Source: Daphnia pulex
Taxonomy: Eukaryota; Arthropoda; Branchiopoda; Diplostraca; Daphniidae
Assembly (NCBI RefSeq): GCF_021134715.1
Contig: NC_060024.1
Coordinates: 10,044,001 to 10,108,000 of the forward strand
Direction: 5' to 3'
Length of the DNA: 64,000 nucleotides
Of the stretch, positions 23,762 through 36,814 are shown piece by piece. The position numbers and the translations under genes are program-made. The notes beneath the pieces were generated by a model that had not been told where the DNA came from, did no database searches, and was given only the letters and a program-made list of their open reading frames with translations. How positions within the stretch are numbered: position 1 is the first letter of the stretch; each line of letters opens with the position of its first letter.

Positions 23762-25509
23762 CTAATGCTGGGAACCGCCTTTCAACAGAACCAGTCCTCC
23801 CAATTGATGCTCCAGCTGCTGGATCTCGTCGCTGGTCAAACGTAACTGGGCAACCTGATGATGATGAAACGTACAAGAACAATTTGATTCATTTTTAAAA
23901 GAAAAGAAAAACGATTACAAGAAGCGGCACAAATGCACGGAAATGGGAAAAATAAAAAAACCTATTGGATTATTATTACCCAAGACGTTACGTAATGGCA
24001 CGTAGGAATCAATACGATTACAGACAATCGCAAGATTTAATTAAATTCCCAAAAAAGAAAAAAAAAATAAAATTCAGGGCTGGAAATGAATACGATCGAC
24101 AGACTCGTTCAACTCGTCCAACTCAACGTTACGCAACCCCAGAGTGGACTCACTGAACCCGACTGAACCCCGTCCAGCACTAAATAGGAATTATTAGAAT
24201 TAAAAGTCGAATCGAAACCTTGTGAAGGTTGTGGACTTCGCGGACGTCGGACAACTTGAGAATAAAACGTGTAAAGGCGTTCTCGCTAATTTCCGGCCCC
24301 ATTTTCCAGTGGACGTAGCGTTTGAGCAATTCGATAAAATGCTCCTGGATGGCCAGGATCTGAGCAGCTTCTTCGGAATTGCCGTTCTGGTGGTCGTCGA
24401 TCGTGAAGAAGGCCACCAGCGACAGGAGCACGACGATCTGCTCGTCGGCGTTCAGACTCAGCAGCAATGAGCTGATGGTGTCGAAATGTTTGCGCATCAC
24501 CGAGTGGCCGTGCAGCCGCTCGAAATCTTTTTCGCAAACGTGGATCGGGTACGGCTCGTTCAGCAGGACTTTGTAGTTGGTCGTGTTGCTCCAGACGCGG
24601 CCGATGGGGTCGAACGACAGGGCCGACATGACGATCAGCGATTCCATCCCTCGCTGTTTCAACAGAGACATTTGGCTGGAGGTTTTCAGGTGCTGGAGTT
24701 GAGGTACGCTCTGCAAAAAGTGAAAGACGCGGCGGATGACGTTGGAGAAGATGACGGCCGTGTGGCCCGTTGGCGAGTGACAGTCGCTGGATTGATATTG
24801 TTTGGGGTATTCGTTCACTTGGTACGATTTCCGGCAGAGATTGACCAAGACGTGGATCTCTTTGGCCTGGTCGGGATTCAGCATGAGACAGGGAGATGTG
24901 ACGGGTCGTTCGGGCGGCCCCAGTTGGCGGCAGATTTTCTGAGTCAAAATCATCAATTGCTCCTGGTTGTTCCTCAATTTCTTGATGGATTTCAATTTCA
25001 ATTCGGCTCGCATTTCGTCCGACATGAACCTGCGCACGAAAATGATGTTGAATTTTAAAAAATTCCCCTTTTTGATTGTAATGAATTAAATGTCTCACCA
25101 TTTCTTGTCCATGCCGATGGCCAGACACTGTTTCAGTCGGCAGTGCGAGCAATGTTTCCTCGAAATAATGTCGATCCGGCAGGACCCACCGTACACGCAG
25201 CGATACTGGAAACGTCCAAAATGAATGAATAATGAGCAGTGACGTTTGGCCGCCAGTTGGTTGTGTACAACACTTGATGAATAGGCAATGCGCATAGATG
25301 TTTGATATGATGTGCTGACATACCTGTTTGTAACGGTCGTTGACGACAGCCCGGCGGAAGAAGGCTTTGCAGCTTGCGCAGCACAGGCCGCCAAAATGAT
25401 AGCAGCGGGCGACATCGCCGCAAACTCCGCAGATTTTAGATGTTTTCGGGATCGTGGTATGACTAACATCATCTCGGCTACTTGCCGCCGACGACTTAGT
25501 CAAATTCAT
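23762..25509 (-). CDS. nuclear receptor (NR1-like), DNA-binding and ligand-binding domains
   Basis: Four exons in transcript order: 25324-25509, 25099-25205, 24219-25029, 23762-23854. The product is 398 residues. It is a ligand-regulated or orphan transcription factor acting in the nucleus. The zinc-finger domain spans about 27-94: finger 1 uses C27, C30, C44 and C47, and finger 2 uses C65, C71, C81 and C84, with the usual spacing. The P-box reads CASCKA, close to the ESCKA type of NR1J/NR1I receptors but with Ala in place of Glu. The ligand-binding region (about 170-398) has the NADEQIVVLLSLVAFF helix typical of helix 5. The last exon, found by splice phase, supplies the C-terminal helix with VLLTSDEIQQLEHQLG-like text and the stop. 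Subfamily is not settled; NR1J (HR96) or the crustacean NR1L (HR97) group are the candidates. Confidence 0.92.
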
Positions 25510-27761
25510 CCTTTTATTCTCAGGTTAAAATGTTCTCTTCGGGCACAACCAACACAACTCCTGTCTCGTCTAAAAAAACAAGAAAAAATCAATTAAAATC
25601 AACTCATTCACGTGAATCGGGACCTTTTTCATAGGGTACAGACGGACCCAAGTGCCGGCCATGATTAGCCGATTTCTTTCTCGAATATCATTGTATGTTA
25701 TTACACACACACACATATCAAGCTAAAAGTCTAGAGAGGTTGCATGACGAGATACGAGTTGACCCCCCGCCACTGACATGGCAACGAGATTTATCGTTGG
25801 GTCAAAGTCCTGCAAACACGTCCACCGCACTATTAACAGTTGGTCTTTTTTTTTCTCTCTCTCACTCATTATTTGAGTTGCTGTCGTCCTGCTGTTGCTC
25901 TGTCACATTATGTAGGACTTCGATTATCGAAGGTGGCTGCTGGTTGGCGCGCCTGCCAGGCAGACGAAGCCTTACGCATAGAGAATGTAACTTGAACAAA
26001 CATTGAACACAAGTGAATAAAAGCGACAGGGAATTATTTCCGCTTAACCGTGACGAGGCAAAAATGATAATCAATGAAAGCAACGAACGCAACGCTTTTC
26101 TTCTTTTTTGTCTTTAAAATATACAAAAAGGGGTTCCTGACTAACTGACGTGTACAATTTTCGAATAGTGTTGGTCTGTTAATCAGTGGCTTACCGGTGA
26201 ATTCAAGCGCCAGCTTTCGAATTAGTTTGCGTTTTTTCTTGGAAAAGGATAGGACGGTACCCAGAAAATCTGAATGGTGTACGTGATGTTTGCGCGGACA
26301 GGACTGTGTGGCGCACTCGCTGGGGGTGCCTGTCGGGAAATGACTGGGCCTTAAACCCATGTGTACCCACCTTGCCATATAGATCATATTCGACGGTACT
26401 GTAGCCCGTTGAAAGCAGTGTATCTAGCTAGTGGGGTCCGGGATTGTGCATATCAGCACTACTAGATACTCTCTCATATGCTAGTGCGCAAGTCGCCTAG
26501 ATGAAATTTCGGGGAGGAGACAACACACACACATAAAACCACCCAACTTTTTTTTCCCGTTCTATAATAGTTCATCAGACCGTACCCTAATGCGAGCCAT
26601 ATTTTTCTTTTTTTCGTGAAAAAAGCTTACTGTCATATTCATTTACAGCCATTTTGTTCAGATAAGACTGTTGGCCACTGGCGAGAGTAATATTTTTATT
26701 TGTTTAACAAGTCGTCCGCAACTTGTAGCTCGCGTATCGATCTCCATTTCCAATTAATCCACCGCATTCTTTGAGATAAAAATATTGTAGTACGTTCGCT
26801 CCAACAACTCTTGACAGTGTTTTCTAGTTGATTTCTGCTTTTTTTGGTAAAAAGGAGGGCAACAAAAAATTCTCAATCTAGATGGAATTTGGAGTGGGAT
26901 TGATAAGGCCATAGGAAAATAGGCCTACGTGACTGTCATTTGTTCTGCATGAACGCATAAATTATGTATATACAAGATAAGCTTAACGAATATTTTAGAT
27001 CCATCGTCTAGCAACTGTTACGTAATTCACGAATTCAAATTCATTTCAAACCACGGGAAATGATTGAGCAATCTTACGGTTATCAAAAATGTACCGATGA
27101 AAAGAGAGAATTTAAGACGGACATTTTAAACAAAATTAATATTTTAATAATAATTAATAATGACCACTTACGAAAATGTTTTCGGCTGAATCTCAGTCGA
27201 GGAGACATAGAGATGAGGGGTAACTCGATCTTTTCTATGATCCGTGGTTGGAGTTCCGGTGGGATTCTTGTAGTCTTTAAACAATGTCCCAATTTGATGG
27301 ATCGTCCTTTTTTCTTAATTTAATTATTTCCCGATGAACACATCAGAAGTCAGAACCGATCGGTATGAACCGACTGATCTGACTGATATTTCTTTTCAAC
27401 CAAAGGTCGACTGCTAGCCCTACAGTTGCGCCACGTTTTTATTTACTTAATTTTTTGTTCTGATTATTATCACTAGTTTTTGAAAATTGCAATAAAAGCA
27501 TTTGGGTGGTGGTCTCGTGTGTGTCCTATCGCCTACGTAAAAACTAAAAATCCAACCCACAACAAAATGTGAACCGAGTAGAGCCGTCTGCTAGTTGGTT
27601 TATTTACTCTTTGCTGGTGGCAAGTGATGACGTATTGAGAAATACTCGATCGTATCTCTTTAGTTGTTCATTCTGACTCTAGAATATAAATTATTGTTAC
27701 TTTTATTTTATTTGAAATTGTCCAACCGGAAAGGGAAACCCTACAAATTTATCGGGAAGCT
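25510..27761. other. intergenic between divergent nuclear receptor and TMEM129
   Basis: No coding sequence is supported. CA repeats sit near 25702 and 26523. The 5' UTR of the nuclear receptor probably lies in the left part and that of TMEM129 in the right part, but I could not fix transcription starts. Confidence 0.4.
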
Positions 27762-29117
27762 ATGATTGAATTCACGGTTTTCTATTTAATTTTCGTGTTC
27801 TGCTTCATTTTCCCTCCAAGTGCGTTTGTTAGTGCCGGCATAACGGTTTCAAATTTATTTGATTCCTGGCTCGGAAGTGAAGACCTTCAGTTTGTGCAGT
27901 ACCATTTAAGTCGAACATTGGTTACTGTAATCATCCACAGTCTCCTACCACTCGGATTCTTTGGTGGAGTCCTTCTTGTTGAAGGCTATGATCAGCTGTT
28001 GTTATTAGTACAAACTCCACTTGGACTAGGATTTCTCAGCTTATCTGTTCTCCTTCCAGCAGCTGCTGCATTCAAAGTATTTTTCTGGTGGACAAACAAT
28101 TGGAGTTCTCACCCACTTGTAAATTCATTGACCTCTTATGCAAATAATGGGAGACAGTGGAATGATGTAGCATCTGAAATCAATGCTGAATTCAGAAGGT
28201 AAATAAATCGTTAGTTATATATCTGTAGTATAAATTAATGTATACATGTTGAAAAACGAGTAAACAGTTGAATTTTAATAGGATAGACAAGGTCACAGTC
28301 CGCACCAATCCAGTTTCTAAAACTGTTGTGACCAATTCCTGGATTATCAAAGTTGAACCTTATGTGGTGCAAGTAGCACATCAGAATCATGTAACCTTAC
28401 AGCTGGAAAATGCTGAAGAACACACATACACTGCTGATAGTCAAACAGCTCAATACTTGTGGGTGAATGTAGAGCACATTCAAACCAAACAAAAATTGTT
28501 TACCATTCGTCTCAACGCCGTTGACTATGCAGACATGCAAGACAGACTGCAAACTCGTATCAGTAATGTTCGGGGATTATTAATTAATCAGGTATTCACA
28601 TAATATTAGGTACGATGTTTCGAACACACATTTTTGATAAAGTTTTTTTTTCCTTTCAGGACGTTCATGCGCGTTTTTCTAAAGTTTTCATTGAAGAAGT
28701 TAGCTTGAACCCAGTTTTTCAAAGCCAAGAGGTATTTTTGGTAAAAATATTGATTCTGACATGTAATACAAATTTAAAAAGCAAATTTAGGAAATGGATC
28801 CGTGTTTAGGCTGTGCAGTCAACAGTGCAAATATCCGTCTAATACGAAGATGCTTGCCTACCGGAAATGCTGATGGTTGCACTCCGTGTTTTTGTAGACC
28901 CATGTGGTGCATACATTGCCTTAGTAAATGGTACGTAACTTCGAAATTTTTAAATCATGTGTCATGTTATTTCATGTGTGTCTTTGATAGGTTCTCCGCC
29001 AGACAAGATGCTGAACATCCTGAATCGTGGTTAATGTCTCGCTGCCCCTGCCCAACATGTCGCAGCCCATTTTGCGTTCTCGATGTTAGTTTAGTTGAAA
29101 CCGTAGAAAATATTTAA
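27762..29117 (+). CDS. TMEM129: E3 ubiquitin-protein ligase TM129
   Basis: Five exons: 27762-28198, 28282-28591, 28660-28731, 28791-28930, 28991-29117. The product is 361 residues, near the human length. The family is an ER membrane E3 ligase that recruits UBE2J2 and acts in ER-associated degradation. Three hydrophobic segments occupy roughly the first 115 residues, starting MIEFTVFYLIFVFCF. The C-terminal atypical RING-C2 lies at about 274-350: CLGCAVNSANIRLIRRC, then CTPCFCRPMWCIHCLSKWF, then SRCPCPTCRSPFCVLDV. All the cysteines expected from the human protein are present. It runs convergent with NOP14; the two polyadenylation signals are about 290 bp apart. Confidence 0.95.
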
Positions 29118-29150
29118 GTTGTCTTTTTTTTCAAATCATGTTTCAATAAC

Positions 29151-29156
29151 AATAAA
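29151..29156 (+). promoter_or_regulatory. polyadenylation signal of TMEM129
   Basis: AATAAA lies 34 bp past the stop codon. Confidence 0.6.
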
Positions 29157-29444
29157 TATGTTTGCTTAACTTGGCTGATTATGAGGTACTGTACCGTTGG
29201 TTATGAAGGTCACATCCTGGATCACCAGCTTCTGCTCGTCATTATTTGTTTTAACAAACTGATAAACTGTAATCGAGATGTCGTAAGCAATAATCGTATG
29301 TTTTACTTTCTGTCCCCTAACTCTCCAACATATCACAGTATTCTATTGCAAACGCCTATCCAATAGATATCGTTATATCTATCCAAAATATCTATAAATC
29401 TGAGCCAAGAATTCATATGGATTATAGGAAAAGAAAAAAAAACA

Positions 29445-29450
29445 TTTATT
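29445..29450 (-). promoter_or_regulatory. polyadenylation signal of NOP14
   Basis: TTTATT on the plus strand reads AATAAA on the minus strand, 29 bp beyond the NOP14 stop codon. Confidence 0.6.
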
Positions 29451-29478
29451 CAAAGAAAATATGTCAAGCAAGTTGAAA

Positions 29479-32400
29479 TTATTTCTTCTTCGGTTTCTTC
29501 AGCTTTCGGACTTCTCCTTCCTGGTTAGACAGAGATCCTAGCAATTCCTTAACTTTGCGTTTGCGCTGATTGTCCCTGCAAAATTGAATGGCGAATTAAT
29601 AACACGTTGCTATACAATAGAAAGTTAATTGCTCCATACTTTTCTATTTGCTCTTTGAGCTTCTCTCTAGCGATGAATGCATTGTCCTTGCGAATTTCTC
29701 GTATGGCTCCCTTCATCTCTCGCTTAATCTTGTGTTGCAATTTATCACGTTCCAGCTTTTCTTTTGAACCAACTCTTTTCTTCCGCCCTTCAAAGCTACA
29801 AAAAGATTATTAACTTGAGGACTTTTCTTTGAGGTTGAAATGTTTCTTACTGATCATCGATGATCGGTTCATATAACCGCAATGGTTTGGGTTTCTTAGC
29901 TTCGTGAACTAAACGTTTTCTTGTCCTACTTGCCAACTGCTCTATTTCAGTTGTAAGGCTTTTGACGGACTCCTGGATTTGACTGTTGTAGCGATCCATT
30001 GGAAGCTTGCGTAGACTTTCCAATATGGGGTGATAAATATCTATGGCTGATGGGAGTTCATTCCACAAACCTAGGAAATCAGCAATCAGACGGACAGTAA
30101 CCCATAAGGCTGTTGCACGGAATTGGTCGTTGAATTCAGTTTCTATAAGTTTGAGCCGTTCTGGAATTTCTGATCTGAAATTGAAATAACATAAGTCGTA
30201 ATAGATATATTCATAAAAATGATTCACTTACTTGGCATCGTCACTGGTTAAAACCAGAAGCTGTGATTCCACTCCGACTGGACGAAATGGATGCACCAAA
30301 TGATGTGCAGCCACATGAGATGGACGAGGTATTGCCAGTTCAACTAGACCATGAAGATAGTGAAGAACTTCCGGGATGTATCGTTTACTGAAGCCCACAT
30401 ACTAAGCAATATGAGAAAATGTCGATTAGAAAGAATAAGAAAACAAAAGTAAAATTAAGACTGGCTTACCTCATAAGCTACTGCACATAAACTAAGTCCC
30501 ATATGAGCGATCTGAAGATTGGTGACTGGACTTGAGAGTGCCTCAACGAGTACGTGAAAGGCCGGTGTAGTAATTGGATGCCGAAAGTCAGATGCAGGAA
30601 AGATGAGGGCGGTCAACTTAAGGAAAACAAGCTACCAAAGGAGAATGGATATCATATTAATTATAGGGTAAACATAAATTTAATTTATTCGTATTTTGAA
30701 CCATACCGTTGCTATGGAAACAGGTCGCTTTTTCCCCAGAGAAGATAGCTCTTCTCTTTTCTCTTGAAGGACATCCAACAATGTTGATGCAATATTGCTA
30801 GATGGTACTAGTTGGGTTAAGTCAAACACAACGGGTACGATATTGTTTAACAACTTTAAAGTGTCGCCTGACGCTATGTCGTGGATGTACTGCATTAAGA
30901 AGGCAAACACTTTTTCCATCTTGGCTTTGTTGGTACCCGTCAGAGCAGGATGGTTTGATTTGATCATCCGGTCGAGAACAGTTCGTTGATCCGCATCGCT
31001 GTATGACTGCAACAGTTGGTGGAACTCTTCGTACTCTTCAGGAACTGATATAAAAACAAAACAACAAAACAAACAACGTGTTAAATTTACAGCGCTTATA
31101 AATTCAATTATGACAACATAATGTAACAAAGGATTACCTTTGAATACAAAGGGTATTTCTCCAGCCTTCTTTTTGTTGTTTTGCACATCAACTTTCCCTT
31201 CAACTGATTTCGTTTCAACATCCTCCTGCTCTTCTTCTTCATCATTACTAGAAGCCAGGTCGGAATAACTGTCTTCACCATCAGAATTACTATCTTCGTC
31301 ATCCTCGTCGCCATCTTCTTCTTCGGAATTGTCTTCTTCGTTTGCAGGTTCTGGCGAAATCGCATCATCCTTTTCATTCATTCCAAACGATAAAGTTTTC
31401 GTTTCCGGCTCCAATGGAGCAAAGGAAAAACTGACGGGAAAAAAAAAAGATCTAATTAGTTCCTGAAAAGCAATTATTTTGAGAATATTATTTTACCCGT
31501 CATCAAGATCATCGGCACTCCGATGAGGAATTACTTTAGTTTCAGTTTCTCCTTTCATTCGTTTTAGGCGATCAGCTTCTAGTTTTTCTAGCTTCTCCTT
31601 CTCTAATCTTGCTATTTCATCAGCACTTTTCAATTTATCGCCTGGCTTCACTCGCGGATCAAAGCGCAATTCTCTTACTAGAATATCATAGGCTGAATCA
31701 GGTAACTTGGGAGGTGGCTCTTCACTTTTCTTGGGAGTTTTAATTGTAGCAATAACGTCCAAGACATCTTTGAACTCCATGTCAAGTTTATCGGTCAAAT
31801 CATCAGTTTCTTCTTTTTCTTTCTGTCGTTCTTCTTTACGTTTTTTAGACTCGGCGATAAGATTGTCAATTAAAGTCTCTCGATTTTGACGTGTTTCTTC
31901 TGATTCGTCACCCATCTTTAAAACACCACCTCCAAAGTGAGCATCAGACACAAAAGATTTTCCCAGTCTTTCCTCGTCATCTTCATCATCATCACTCCTT
32001 GGGTCATCAAACTTTTCAATGTCAGCCAGAGTTTGGCCTCTGTGAGTCAAAACTTCATCATCACCAAGTAAAAATTTTGATTTCTAAATAAAGAAAAACA
32101 TTTATATTATCTACTTCAAGAAAGATTTGGCACATTACTCCTACCTTGTTCTGACCCTTAATTTTCTCTGCAAGAAACCTCATTTCCATTTTACCTTCAA
32201 CAGAAAGAGTTGGATTTTTTTCTCCAAGTCGCTTGTCAATCATCTTATTAGATCTGAATTTGTTCTTGTGTTCAAGCAACAATGTGTTCTTTCGTTTTTC
32301 CAATGCTCTTGCACGTGAGACTCCAGGTAAACCTCTTTCATGCTTGGTTGGCCTACCTAGGACTTGAAATTTCTGCTTGTTGACTTTAACTTCAAAAGGA

Positions 32401-32549
32401 TTTAGTTTCTGTGGCAGAGGCTTGGCAGTTGTCTTTTCTTCTCCTTTTTTGACAGCTCCATCAGTTGGTTTTTGCTGATTTCTTTTAATAAAAGGTTTCT
32501 TCTTCATACCACCTTTACCACCACCAAACTTTGCATTGAATTTTCCCAT
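29479..32549 (-). CDS. NOP14: nucleolar protein 14 (SSU processome component)
   Basis: Nine exons in transcript order: 32145-32549, 31497-32083, 31138-31430, 30707-31044, 30470-30631, 30232-30401, 29851-30174, 29640-29795, 29479-29575. They sum to 843 residues, close to the human 857. NOP14 acts in the nucleolus in pre-18S rRNA processing and 40S assembly, bound to NOC4 and EMG1. The basic N terminus (KPFIKRNQQK), the block NPFEVKVNKQKFQVLGRP, the ADIEKFDD segment and the later VPEEYEEFHQLL-type repeats are characteristic. The middle carries a long acidic Asp/Glu/Ser stretch. The C terminus is lysine-rich (KLKKPKKK), as expected for a nucleolar factor. Introns are short (54-96 bp). Confidence 0.95.
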
Positions 32550-34100
32550 TTTCAGCTGAGATGAATGTTCAAAATGATACGAGAATGACTTTCAATTAAA
32601 AATGCAAACGGACAACATTTACGTGTAAACTTAGCTCACAAAAAGCCTAGCACGTGTTTACAACTTTGCCGTCTGTCGTCTGCAAGTTAAGTAGCCGTGT
32701 ACATGTGTGGTTGACCTAATACTACTAAAAAGATAGTTACAATTTTAATTTTTGACCTGTTCCGCCTCTGCTGTTCCGCCCGCTTTTATCTTTTATTCTC
32801 TTAATTCTTAATTCAACTGTTGCCATTATGACTTGTAACATTCATCCACTTCCCCAGTTTTCGTGACTGTAGAGGCAGTAGAGCGTATGTAACAAGTATC
32901 AAAATAACGAGTAAAAACACCTCTGTATCTACTATAAAAACTGTTAAGCTAGGGGAGTCTTAGTTTATAATTGGATAGACAGTTGTGCAGGATGGAGTAT
33001 TATTAACGTTAGTTTTGAAATTGCGTTTCAGTTGATAAGTATCTGCCTTGCACGGGTGTACATCTTATTATATTATCCTTTCGTTATGCGATCAATGATT
33101 CCAACGCTTTCTATGTGTATTGCAATGTTGACTCTTTTTGTTAGACTTCTTGTTAAACACGCACTCGCTGGAGTAGCTGCTCAGTAGCTTCTTTAAGGAT
33201 TCAGTCTTCTATATCCTAGATTCCCAGCTTGATAAAAACCAATGCGATCGCCCAACCACAGTTCTATCGATAAGAAAGATTTTGTTTTTCTAATTTGCTT
33301 GCTTGTCTCAAGAAATCATCCAATTCGATATAGATTACATTATCGAGTTTTAATTTTTCAATTTCTATAAATTTTTTTCTTGAGCGGAAAAGGAAGGATG
33401 ATATAAACATATAGGATTAAAATTGAACACTTATATGGTATTTTTCTTATAAAGACTTTCACATTCAATCTTCATACTAAATAGAGAAGCCAATATACAG
33501 TCTTTTCTTGTAGGTAACTGTAACTTTATAGGATTTTTATTGGTTTATCTGAGGAAAAGGCCATATAGCCAAGTTCCGTTTAAATGCTTTTGCGATACAG
33601 TTTGCTCGGCAAAGGCGTCTTATTGATTGAACATTTTACAAAGGAGATATAATCGCACTTCTAATTTAAAATCGAAGATAAATATAGAGAAACTACTTTT
33701 AGTCAAGGTTGAAGTACAGTAAATAAATTGAATTATTGATTATGAAGCGTGCCCGTGCTGTCCTACAAGAAAGCAAATATAAATAGATCCGTCTTACGGG
33801 GGGAGAATGGAAAACGATCGTAGGCTGCACGTGCACAAAACTACAATTCAAGATGAAAGGGCAAGAATGTCTTGTTGAACAGCTTTGTAAATTGGTTATT
33901 TAAAGATTCAGTTTCATCCCGCTGAGTGTTCGATAGATTCTTGCGTCTCTCAGTCAGCGGACCGTTTCATTACAGTTTTCTATCTAACAAAGAATGAAAA
34001 TAGATTTTGTGACGAGTTGCGACGATTTGACCGATGACGTAATACCAGAAGATTCGCGATCATGTCCTAACAAAACGCATTTGCTGAGATAAACGTAAAC
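32550..34100. other. intergenic between divergent NOP14 and the ionotropic receptor
   Basis: AT-rich sequence with no coding frame that I can support. The NOP14 promoter should lie just right of 32549. Confidence 0.4.
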
Positions 34101-34110
34101 TATAAAAAGG
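34101..34110 (+). promoter_or_regulatory. TATA box of the ionotropic receptor gene
   Basis: TATAAAAAGG lies 56 bp before the ATG. A CAGTC initiator-like site about 30 bp downstream (near 34132) would give a leader of only some 25 nt. Confidence 0.65.
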
Positions 34111-34156
34111 TAGACGCAAACCGAGAAATCACAGTCATAACCATTACATCCATTCG

Positions 34157-36094
34157 ATGTGGTCGTTTCTCAGAATCTTGTCATTAAGCTTTCTCATTTT
34201 AGAAACGGCCAAGCCGTATGTCCATGGAAATCTGCTGGTGGAAGAGAGACAGTTATTATACGATCGCCAGTTTAAAGTTTCTGGCTTTAACGTATTATTT
34301 TTATCTATAAAGTTAGTTCAATGCAAATGCGCATCCTAATTCAAGATCTCTTGCGCAATGTCTTTAATTTTCAGTTTCCGCCATGTCTTTTCGCCACGAC
34401 AAAATCGCAAGGGAACTTGTCATATTCTGGAATTTGCCATGATATAATCACTTGGATTTCTCAACAGTTTCAAATGGAGTGAGTTTCTCAGTTCGACATT
34501 TCAGATGCTATACATACACTGATTTTTGTTGTAATTTAAGGCTGATTTACGTACCTGCAAATAATTCGGAAGTAATCCGATTCGGAATAGTTTCTACGCT
34601 CATTAATCAATTCAAGAAGCAAGTAAAGTATCTCTTCTGCATTAATCAAGAATTATTATGTACATTCAGTCATGTCTCATCAGGAGGTTGATATCATACC
34701 ATTTCCGTTCGTTATCACACCAACACTCATGCAACAAATGGATTTTACTATCCCTCTTACAGTGGAGGATTATCATCTATTACAGCCTTACCCGAAAGAA
34801 GAGAGCCGTCTAACCGCTTGCATAAGACCTTTCTCTTTTACTGTAATTAAATTATAACTTTTTTAAAGAGATTATTACTTATAAACGGATTGATTTTAAT
34901 AGGTTTGGTTACTATTTCTCCTGTCAACTGTTGCGGTGATTTTTTTTATGGCCCTATTGACTTTCTATCGCCCTCCATTGAAATCAATAAGTTTCACCGA
35001 CGCCTTTAACGATCATACAATTTACGTACTCACAGTCATAACCGGACAAGGTAAAATTATTGGATTCTTACGATACTATATTTTAGAAAATGATTACCGT
35101 AATCTTTCCATACTAAAGGCAATTATAAATCCGAAAAAACCTTTGCCCAGCGTCTGGTTGCCGGTTTGTGGTGTTTGATGATGGTGGTATTGGTAAACGC
35201 ATATACGGGAACTTTAAGGTCATATATGACGGTGCCCAAACTGGATCCAATCGTGAACACGCTAACTGAACTGGCAGTTAGTAGCGAAACAAAAATGACG
35301 GTAGATATTCAACTGGGCAAGGCTCGCATGTTCTTGGTAGGATCGCACTGAAATACAAATAGCACAATTATGCATAAGGGATTTTATACATAGAATCGGA
35401 ATCGTTACACAGGAAGCCACCTCGGGACCGTATAAATTAATCGGCAATTCACTTCGTAATAATCCAGAGTTACTCGTCAAAGGAAGCTCTCTAGAAGGAA
35501 TGAATAACGTTTTACATCGAGGAGCTGCTTATTTTGCTGTAAGGTATCAGCGTTAGATTGAATTGCAAAAGAATCTTGGTGTCCAGCTATAATCAGCTTT
35601 ACTTTTTAGAATCGTTCAATCATTAAATACCTGATGGCTGTAGACATGAAATCCCACCCCAGATGCCGTATGACGTATTCTGATCCGATTCCTTTTATCG
35701 AATACTATTCCATGGGTTTACCTAAAAATAGCCGGCACAATTGGATCATCAATCACGAGTATCGAAACGAAAAAAACATATTTGTTTCTTACCGTCAACG
35801 ATTATTTTCCTTTCATATAGCTTGCAGTATTTACAGGAGAGTGGTTTACTTGCCTATTGGATAAAACAGCGCACACCCAATGTTGATAAATGTAAAGTGG
35901 GAATGTCCAAACCCAGTGGAAAGATGGTTTCTTTGACGCTAGTTGATCTATCGAGCCCTACCGCACTCCTTGCCATTGGAATTGGACTGTCGTTTTTGGT
36001 GTTTCTCATCGAAATCATTTTATTCTTAAAAACAAAGAAGCGGAAGATTAAAGAAGAAAATAATGCTGTTAAAAATTTACTTTTTGGACTCTGA
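34157..36094 (+). CDS. divergent ionotropic receptor (IR), glutamate-receptor superfamily
   Basis: Nine exons: 34157-34291, 34375-34478, 34541-34622, 34684-34842, 34903-35050, 35119-35336, 35413-35538, 35610-35758, 35821-36094. The product is 464 residues. IRs are arthropod chemosensory ligand-gated cation channels. A signal peptide (MWSFLRILSLSFLILETAKP) leads into the S1 ligand-binding lobe. Helix M1 is at about 161-182, the pore and M2 region includes RLVAGLWCLMMVVLVNAYTG (about 221-240), the S2 lobe holds the YKLIGNSLRNNPELL block, and M3 lies at about 421-443. There is no amino-terminal domain, which is usual for divergent IRs. The S1 arginine that holds glutamate's carboxylate is replaced by leucine before MDFTIP. 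The exon 7 acceptor (ACACAG) was chosen because the earlier AG breaks the frame. Confidence 0.93.
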
Positions 36095-36659
36095 ATTTTT
36101 AAGGTTTTATAAAACTGAAATTTTCACAAACTTAATCGATATATTTGACAAAAACTGCCGTAGTCTAAGTTTGATTATGTATGTCCTCCTGTCCATCAAC
36201 ATTGCGCATGTCGAATACACGATTGACAGTCATCATAAGAATGAAAAAAAATTAATTAAAATTGAGCTTATAGACTAGAGCAAAGATTTATCAGGTCAAG
36301 GGCGTCGGTTTGTAATTATTTTAATTTAATAAGAAATGTTCGGCAAGTCTAGAAGAGTTAACTAGGTACGAAGTTAAAAATACTTGTTTTTATAGCCAAA
36401 GTGCTTATTTTGCGGGGTGAGAGAAAACCAACCCTCTTCACCCTACCCGTAGGAGCGGAGCAATCAGCCTAAAGTGAATTAGGAAAACCATCTCGTCACG
36501 AGTTGTTTTCTATGAAAACATTTTGTAAGAGTCTGTCTGTCTGATCAATCAATTTAGGCTATGTGGGTGCTAAAAAAAGATGGAAAACATGGAGATGATG
36601 ATGCGCTCATTCCTCGAAATCGAAGGTCGCGGTCGATGGTAACAAGGGCTCCGACAAGG
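36095..36659. other. intergenic between the IR and the neuropeptide gene
   Basis: The IR 3' UTR and the promoter region of the neuropeptide gene lie here. No coding sequence is seen. Confidence 0.45.
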
Positions 36660-36667
36660 TATAAATG
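36660..36667 (+). promoter_or_regulatory. TATA box of the vasopressin-like gene
   Basis: TATAAATG is followed by a short non-coding exon ending at 36712 on an AAGAG/GTACAG donor. The acceptor CAATTTTAG ends at 36799, and the coding ATG is 15 bp into the next exon. Confidence 0.6.
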
Positions 36668-36814
36668 CTGACCGATGTTCCACTTCTCTGGCAGACTTAC
36701 GTTTACCAAGAGGTACAGTACATCCTTGGAAAGACCTGTTGTTAGTGAGCAAGTTCTTAGAGCACACAAGTTATTTTCGTTTTCAATCTTCAATTTTAGA
36801 AACAACAGTGCGAT

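Noticed and set aside
24222-25058. long plus-strand frames over the nuclear receptor
   Set aside because: They are antisense shadows of the GC-rich receptor exons; the minus strand has the domain motifs.
28615-28809. ORF spanning TMEM129 exon 3 with its introns
   Set aside because: Only the 28660-28731 part is coding; the flanks are introns with proper GT-AG borders.
35741-35820. read-through from IR exon 8 into exon 9 in a second frame
   Set aside because: The frame is the intron; the GTATCG donor and the ATATAG acceptor give the correct receptor C terminus.
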